From an uncultured Spirochaetaceae bacterium (GTDB lineage Bacteria; Spirochaetota; Spirochaetia; Sphaerochaetales; Sphaerochaetaceae): a stretch of DNA of 64,000 bases. The translations under genes and the position numbers were made by a program. The DNA is taken from contig CALXKZ010000008.1 in the NCBI GenBank assembly GCA_944389065.1, positions 27,360 to 91,359 of the forward strand, read 5' to 3'. Below are positions 60,735 through 64,000 of this stretch, in pieces (the stretch's first letter is position 1; the number at the start of each line of letters is the position of its first letter). The notes beneath the pieces are model-generated. The model had not been told where the DNA came from. It made no database searches and saw only the letters and a list, made by a program, of their open reading frames with translations.

Positions 60735-60759
60735 TCGGAATTTTCAGATATAATTCCGA
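60735..60759. promoter_or_regulatory. Inverted repeat over the -10 of the DUF4143 ATPase gene
   Basis: TCGGAATT (60735-60742), nine bases, AATTCCGA (60752-60759). TATAAT at 60749-60754 lies partly in the right arm, the place for a repressor. Just upstream, TCAAAG/CTTTGA and AAAGT/ACTTT repeats (about 60640-60680) add further symmetry. Confidence 0.6.
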
Positions 60760-60773
60760 CTAAAGGTAGCAAT

Positions 60774-61934
60774 ATGGAATATATTAGACGAGCACTTGAT
60801 ATTGAAAACCTGCTTGAAGAAAGCTCCCTTTTCCTCTTCGGCCCGAGGATGACTGGAAAGACATCCTATATCGAGAATGAGCTTCAGAAGAAAGCGATTA
60901 TCTCAATCACCTTCCTTGATGGTGACACTCTCGATGCTTTCCGCCGCAACCCAGTACTTCTGAGATCGATGCTGAATGGAAAGACTGAAGGTTTTGTCAT
61001 CGTTGATGAGGTACAGCTCTTTCCTCCAGTGCTTCTCGACATCCAGCATATCATGACCCATAGTGATATCCAGTTCCTTCTCACAGGATCCAGTGCAAGG
61101 AAACTGAAGAAGAGCGGAAGCAACCTCCTTGGGGGGAGAGCTGGAATAGTTTCGATGCATCCTCTTGTGTGGAAAGAGATCCGGGACAGGAATCCGGAGC
61201 TTGATTCAATCTTTGCTACAGGAATGCTTCCAAAGGCATTCATGGCAAAATCGTATCAGACTCAGCTCAGGAACTATGTCAGAGGTTATCTCGATAATGA
61301 AATCGCTGCCGAAGGGGAAAGGCGTGATCTTGGAGCCTTCAGCAACTTCCTCACATTCGCCGCTTCCGAGAATACTGAACTGATGAACTTTTCGAATGTG
61401 TCCAGGGATATCGGAATGTCTGCAGATACGATCAAGGAGTGGTATCAGATTCTTGTAGACACCTTCATCGGTTACTATCTCAGGCCATATAGGAAAGGAT
61501 CAAAGAGAATTCCTGTGAATACATCGAAGTTCTATTTCTTCGATGTGGGGGTTGCAAGAGCCGCGGCCAGGATGCCTGTCCCTTCAGAGACAATGACAGA
61601 GTATGGAAAGATGTTCGAGAACTACATCTTCATGGAGCTGAAGGCATATATTGACTACAACATGACAGATGATGAGCTTTACTTCTGGCGCACCCGTGAA
61701 GGCTATGAGGTTGACTTCGTAATCGAGAACAAGGTTGCCATTGAAGTGAAGACAGCAAAGAACATCACTAATAAGGAACTCAAAGGGCTGAGGGCTTTCA
61801 TGGATGAGAATGCTGTGAAGGAATATATCATCGTATGCCGTGAACTCTTTGAACGGTCAACGGAGGATGGAATCAGAATAATTCCATGGAAGTTGTTTCT
61901 GGATAAACTCTGGAATAACGAGATTATCAATTGA
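60774..61934 (+). CDS. AAA ATPase of the DUF4143 family
   Basis: 386 residues. Walker A LFGPRMTGKTS (residues 22-31), Walker B-like FVIVDEVQLFP, sensor LLTGSSARKLK, then the DUF4143 domain with FYFFDVGVARAA and a C-terminal nuclease-like fold (DFVIENKVAIEVKTAKNI). Such proteins are frequent in host-associated anaerobes; the function is unsettled, with proposals of DNA-related defence or toxin-antitoxin roles. AAAGG precedes ATG 60774. Confidence 0.88.
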   Translation: MEYIRRALDIENLLEESSLFLFGPRMTGKTSYIENELQKKAIISITFLDGDTLDAFRRNPVLLRSMLNGKTEGFVIVDEVQLFPPVLLDIQHIMTHSDIQFLLTGSSARKLKKSGSNLLGGRAGIVSMHPLVWKEIRDRNPELDSIFATGMLPKAFMAKSYQTQLRNYVRGYLDNEIAAEGERRDLGAFSNFLTFAASENTELMNFSNVSRDIGMSADTIKEWYQILVDTFIGYYLRPYRKGSKRIPVNTSKFYFFDVGVARAAARMPVPSETMTEYGKMFENYIFMELKAYIDYNMTDDELYFWRTREGYEVDFVIENKVAIEVKTAKNITNKELKGLRAFMDENAVKEYIIVCRELFERSTEDGIRIIPWKLFLDKLWNNEIIN

Positions 61935-61940
61935 CAGGGG

Positions 61941-62817
61941 ATGAAAAAAAAGCACAGGGACAAAGTGACTGTTCTGGATAAGAAGCTATATCCAGAACTT
62001 CAGGAGAAGCATTTCAAGGATCCGAATGCGGGAGCCTGTGCATGCTATAACGTCTGAGATGAATTCATCTTCTGCCATGACGATGAGAGGGATGATTTCT
62101 GGTCCATGGGCATCAATACGCTTGTTAAGACCTCTGGCAATGCGGACAAGGTTGCATGTGCGGATATGCCTTTCTGTTCTGAAGCCAAGGATGGTCTTGT
62201 GAGGCAGCTTCCGAAGTTTGAACGCTTTTTAGAGGTCGCCGCCCTTACCAATGCCGAGGAGATCAATTACTCCAACATTGCAAGCGATGTGATGATGAGC
62301 AGAGGATCCATAACCGAATGGTACGGTATCCTCTATGACACTATGATCGGTTTTTCTGTTCCTCCATATACGAAGACGAAGAAAAGAAAGGCAGTTGAGA
62401 CCGAGCGTTTCTACTACTTCGATGTCGGTCTTGTCCGTTTTTTTTCTCGGTCTAGGAGATCTTGTTGATACGCAGACAGAGTATGGCAGGCTGTTTGAGA
62501 CATACATCGGCGAGGAACTATCAGCGTACCTCGATTATAATAGACGGAAGGAAAAACTATCGTACTGGCGTACACGTCAGTCCTCGTTTGAAGTAGACTT
62601 CGTGATCGGTGATGAAGTTGCCATTGAGACCAAGACAACGAAGTTCGTTAATGAGAAGAAGGATCTCAGGGGACTTAGGGCATTAAAGGAGGAAGGAATA
62701 TTCAAGAAATATATCGTCGTCTCAAGGGACAGCATCTCAAGAACGACTGATGATGGTATAACTTTTCTTCCATGGAACCTTTTCCTTGACTGGCTCTGGG
62801 ATGGGAAGATTATCTGA
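61941..62817 (+). pseudogene. Chimeric remnant: TIGR04076-like start joined to a DUF4143 ATPase tail
   Basis: One reading frame from ATG 61941 begins KVTVLDKKLYPELQEKHF and DPNAGACACYNV, resembling the small TIGR04076 family, then hits TGA at about 62055 and continues in the same frame with more of that family (INTLVKTSGN, PFCSEAKDG). At about 62205 it becomes a DUF4143 tail (LPKFERFLEVAALTNAEEINY, FYYFDVGLVR). A T8 run near 62440 shifts the frame, and the rest (TEYGRLFETYIGEELSAYL, DFVIGDEVAIETKTTKF) continues to 62817. Clearly broken by a stop and a frameshift. Confidence 0.75.
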
Positions 62818-62978
62818 TTTTTGGTTGAAACAGGCAATCATTACAGAATTTTTACTAATGTTTATTTATATATCGACGCATTGTTTGACGGGTTCAATCT
62901 GATTCGGAACGTGACTCATAGGAGTTTGGTACCTAGTTTAGCATGAATCGGCACCATGGCTCTGTGAGGCCGTTGTAC

Positions 62979-63974
62979 TTAATCATCGCTTCTGACTTTG
63001 CGGTATCTCTGTTTGCTGCTATTAGGCTTATCAGGAATCGTGCGTTCTATGAGATGGGCCGCAAGAGCAGAATCAAGATAGTTCTTTCTGAATGTAGGAC
63101 GATGTGAGAGTCCTAGCCGTTTCATGATCTCTGCTGCAGAAAGAGTCTCATTTCCCAGCACTGATAGCAATCTCTGGACAGGGGTATCGACTTGATCGGT
63201 TACTTGGTCGCTGACTTGATCGGTATTCCTCAGGGTATCCCTTATGATCTCAAGCATCAGTGTGACAAAGCAGGAACTGTCAGATGCATTGTTCGCCTGG
63301 TTAAATGCCTCGTAGTATTCCTTCTGTCTGGACTGGATAAGCTCTTCGATTGGAAGCCAGTAGAACAGCTCCTTCCATTTCCCCAGAAGGAGAGTATGCC
63401 ACATCCTTCCCATGCGCCCATTGCCATCAGCGAAGGGATGGATGAATTCGAACTCATAATGAAATACAGAGCTTTTGATCAGTGGATGGAGCCGAGATCC
63501 CCTGTACCAGTCGATGAGATCGTTGATCTGTCCTGAGACAAATTCCGCCGGAGGTGCCATATGTATGATCTTCTCTCCATCGAAGACTCCAGCACCCTGG
63601 GAGCGGAATCTGCCGTTCTCAGGAATGAGTTCTGACATCATCAATCCATGAGCCTCCAACAGGTCGTCAATGGAGAGCGGATCGAGTTCCAGCATGAGCT
63701 CGTATGCTTCATATGCATTCCTGACCTCTCTGATTTCATTAGGATTTCCAAGAATGCGTTTGCCATCGATGATTGCAGTCACCTGGTCCAGCGTGAGCGT
63801 GTTGTTCTCGATTGCAAGAGAGGAATGAATCGTACGTATGCGGTTCTTTCTCCTTAGATGGGGAGTAGCATGTCCTTCCTGCAGAACAGAAAGCCTGCCG
63901 ATCTCCTCGCTGATTTCAGAGACCAGCATCGTCATGTCATCGGTCATGGTGAATGGTGGTTTATATGAACTCAT
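62979..63974 (-). CDS. Fic-domain protein with N-terminal inhibitory helix and C-terminal winged helix
   Basis: 331 residues. The Fic motif HPFADGNGRMGR (from His179) is complete, so AMP transfer to a protein hydroxyl is expected. Ser52-x-x-x-Glu56-Asn57 (SSLAIENN) is the inhibitory motif of class II Fic proteins, giving self-inhibition. The C-terminus (SAAEIMKRLGLSHRPTFRKN) is a winged helix. Targets are unknown. AAAGGGTAAT precedes the ATG. Confidence 0.92.
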   Translation of the reverse strand: MSSYKPPFTMTDDMTMLVSEISEEIGRLSVLQEGHATPHLRRKNRIRTIHSSLAIENNTLTLDQVTAIIDGKRILGNPNEIREVRNAYEAYELMLELDPLSIDDLLEAHGLMMSELIPENGRFRSQGAGVFDGEKIIHMAPPAEFVSGQINDLIDWYRGSRLHPLIKSSVFHYEFEFIHPFADGNGRMGRMWHTLLLGKWKELFYWLPIEELIQSRQKEYYEAFNQANNASDSSCFVTLMLEIIRDTLRNTDQVSDQVTDQVDTPVQRLLSVLGNETLSAAEIMKRLGLSHRPTFRKNYLDSALAAHLIERTIPDKPNSSKQRYRKVRSDD

Positions 63975-64000
63975 ATTACCCTTTGCTTCCCTTGTTAAAG

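Noticed and set aside
62144..62160. GGTTGCA-like sequence as a fourth copy of the purine operator
   Set aside because: Only one half-site is present and it lies inside the chimeric pseudogene, not at a promoter.
1..64000. CRISPR arrays, tRNA or rRNA genes, insertion sequences, prophage
   Set aside because: No regularly spaced repeats, TPsiC-type motifs with cloverleaf context, transposase or phage structural genes were noticed on reading. A tRNA scan and an IS search would be needed to be certain.

Overview
The window looks like chromosomal DNA of a host-associated anaerobic spirochaete (Spirochaetota, possibly Sphaerochaetales). This rests on gene content and style: many short lipobox lipoproteins, a rplU-rpmA-obgE-nadD-yqeK-lipoprotein-rsfS block, selenium and molybdenum hydroxylase genes, and moderate GC. 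No rRNA or tRNA gene was noticed, so the assignment is an inference. Coding density is high and most genes are intact.

Layout. 1-9.9 kb is housekeeping: 3' part of mtaB, serine acetyltransferase, birA, argS, a TetR regulator with a perfect palindromic operator, and the L21/L27/Obg to RsfS operon. 10-24 kb is mixed: MATE and MFS transporters, an oxidoreductase, an orphan Na+-decarboxylase beta subunit with a 42-residue partner, a heterodimeric ABC exporter, an Fe-S aldo/keto reductase and several lipoproteins. 25-48.5 kb is the centrepiece, a selenium/molybdenum purine (urate/xanthine) catabolic island: two PLP enzymes, ygfK-ssnA-ygeY, a five-gene molybdenum hydroxylase operon (Mo, 2Fe-2S and FAD subunits, then ygfM- and xdhD-type proteins), a flavodoxin-like protein, an XdhC-type maturation protein, a cysteine desulfurase-like protein, and yedE-yedF-DUF3343-selD. 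48.6-51.2 kb carries an AmmB-AmmA-AmmC (AmmeMemoRadiSam) operon and a divergent Nif11-like small protein. 51.3 kb is ygeW, followed by a frame-disrupted YczE-type membrane protein. 53-60 kb is an amino-acid or hydroxy-acid locus: ABC importer, LarA-type racemase, aminotransferase, hydroxyacid dehydrogenase and aspartate-dehydrogenase-like protein. 60-64 kb holds a Nudix hydrolase, a DUF4143 ATPase, a chimeric pseudogene and a Fic protein.

How it fits together. YgfK, SsnA, YgeY, YgeW and XdhD are the known markers of anaerobic purine/urate breakdown through ureido and diaminopropionate intermediates. SelD, YedE, YedF and the desulfurase-like protein are typical of the labile selenium cofactor of such hydroxylases. 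The main new observation is a near-identical 16-bp direct-repeat element (TGTTGC repeated at a 10-bp period) just upstream of three purine-related promoters: ygfK, the xdh operon and the distant ygeW. It would define a single regulon. A second pattern is recurrent leaderless architecture, with a sigma70-type -10 box 6-8 bases before the ATG and no ribosome-binding site, seen at about ten genes. Other items to check are a Cys/His-rich insertion in YgfK, a +1 frame break at TCC-TGA in the YczE gene, an XdhC protein with permuted domains, and interlocked csd/yedE promoters.
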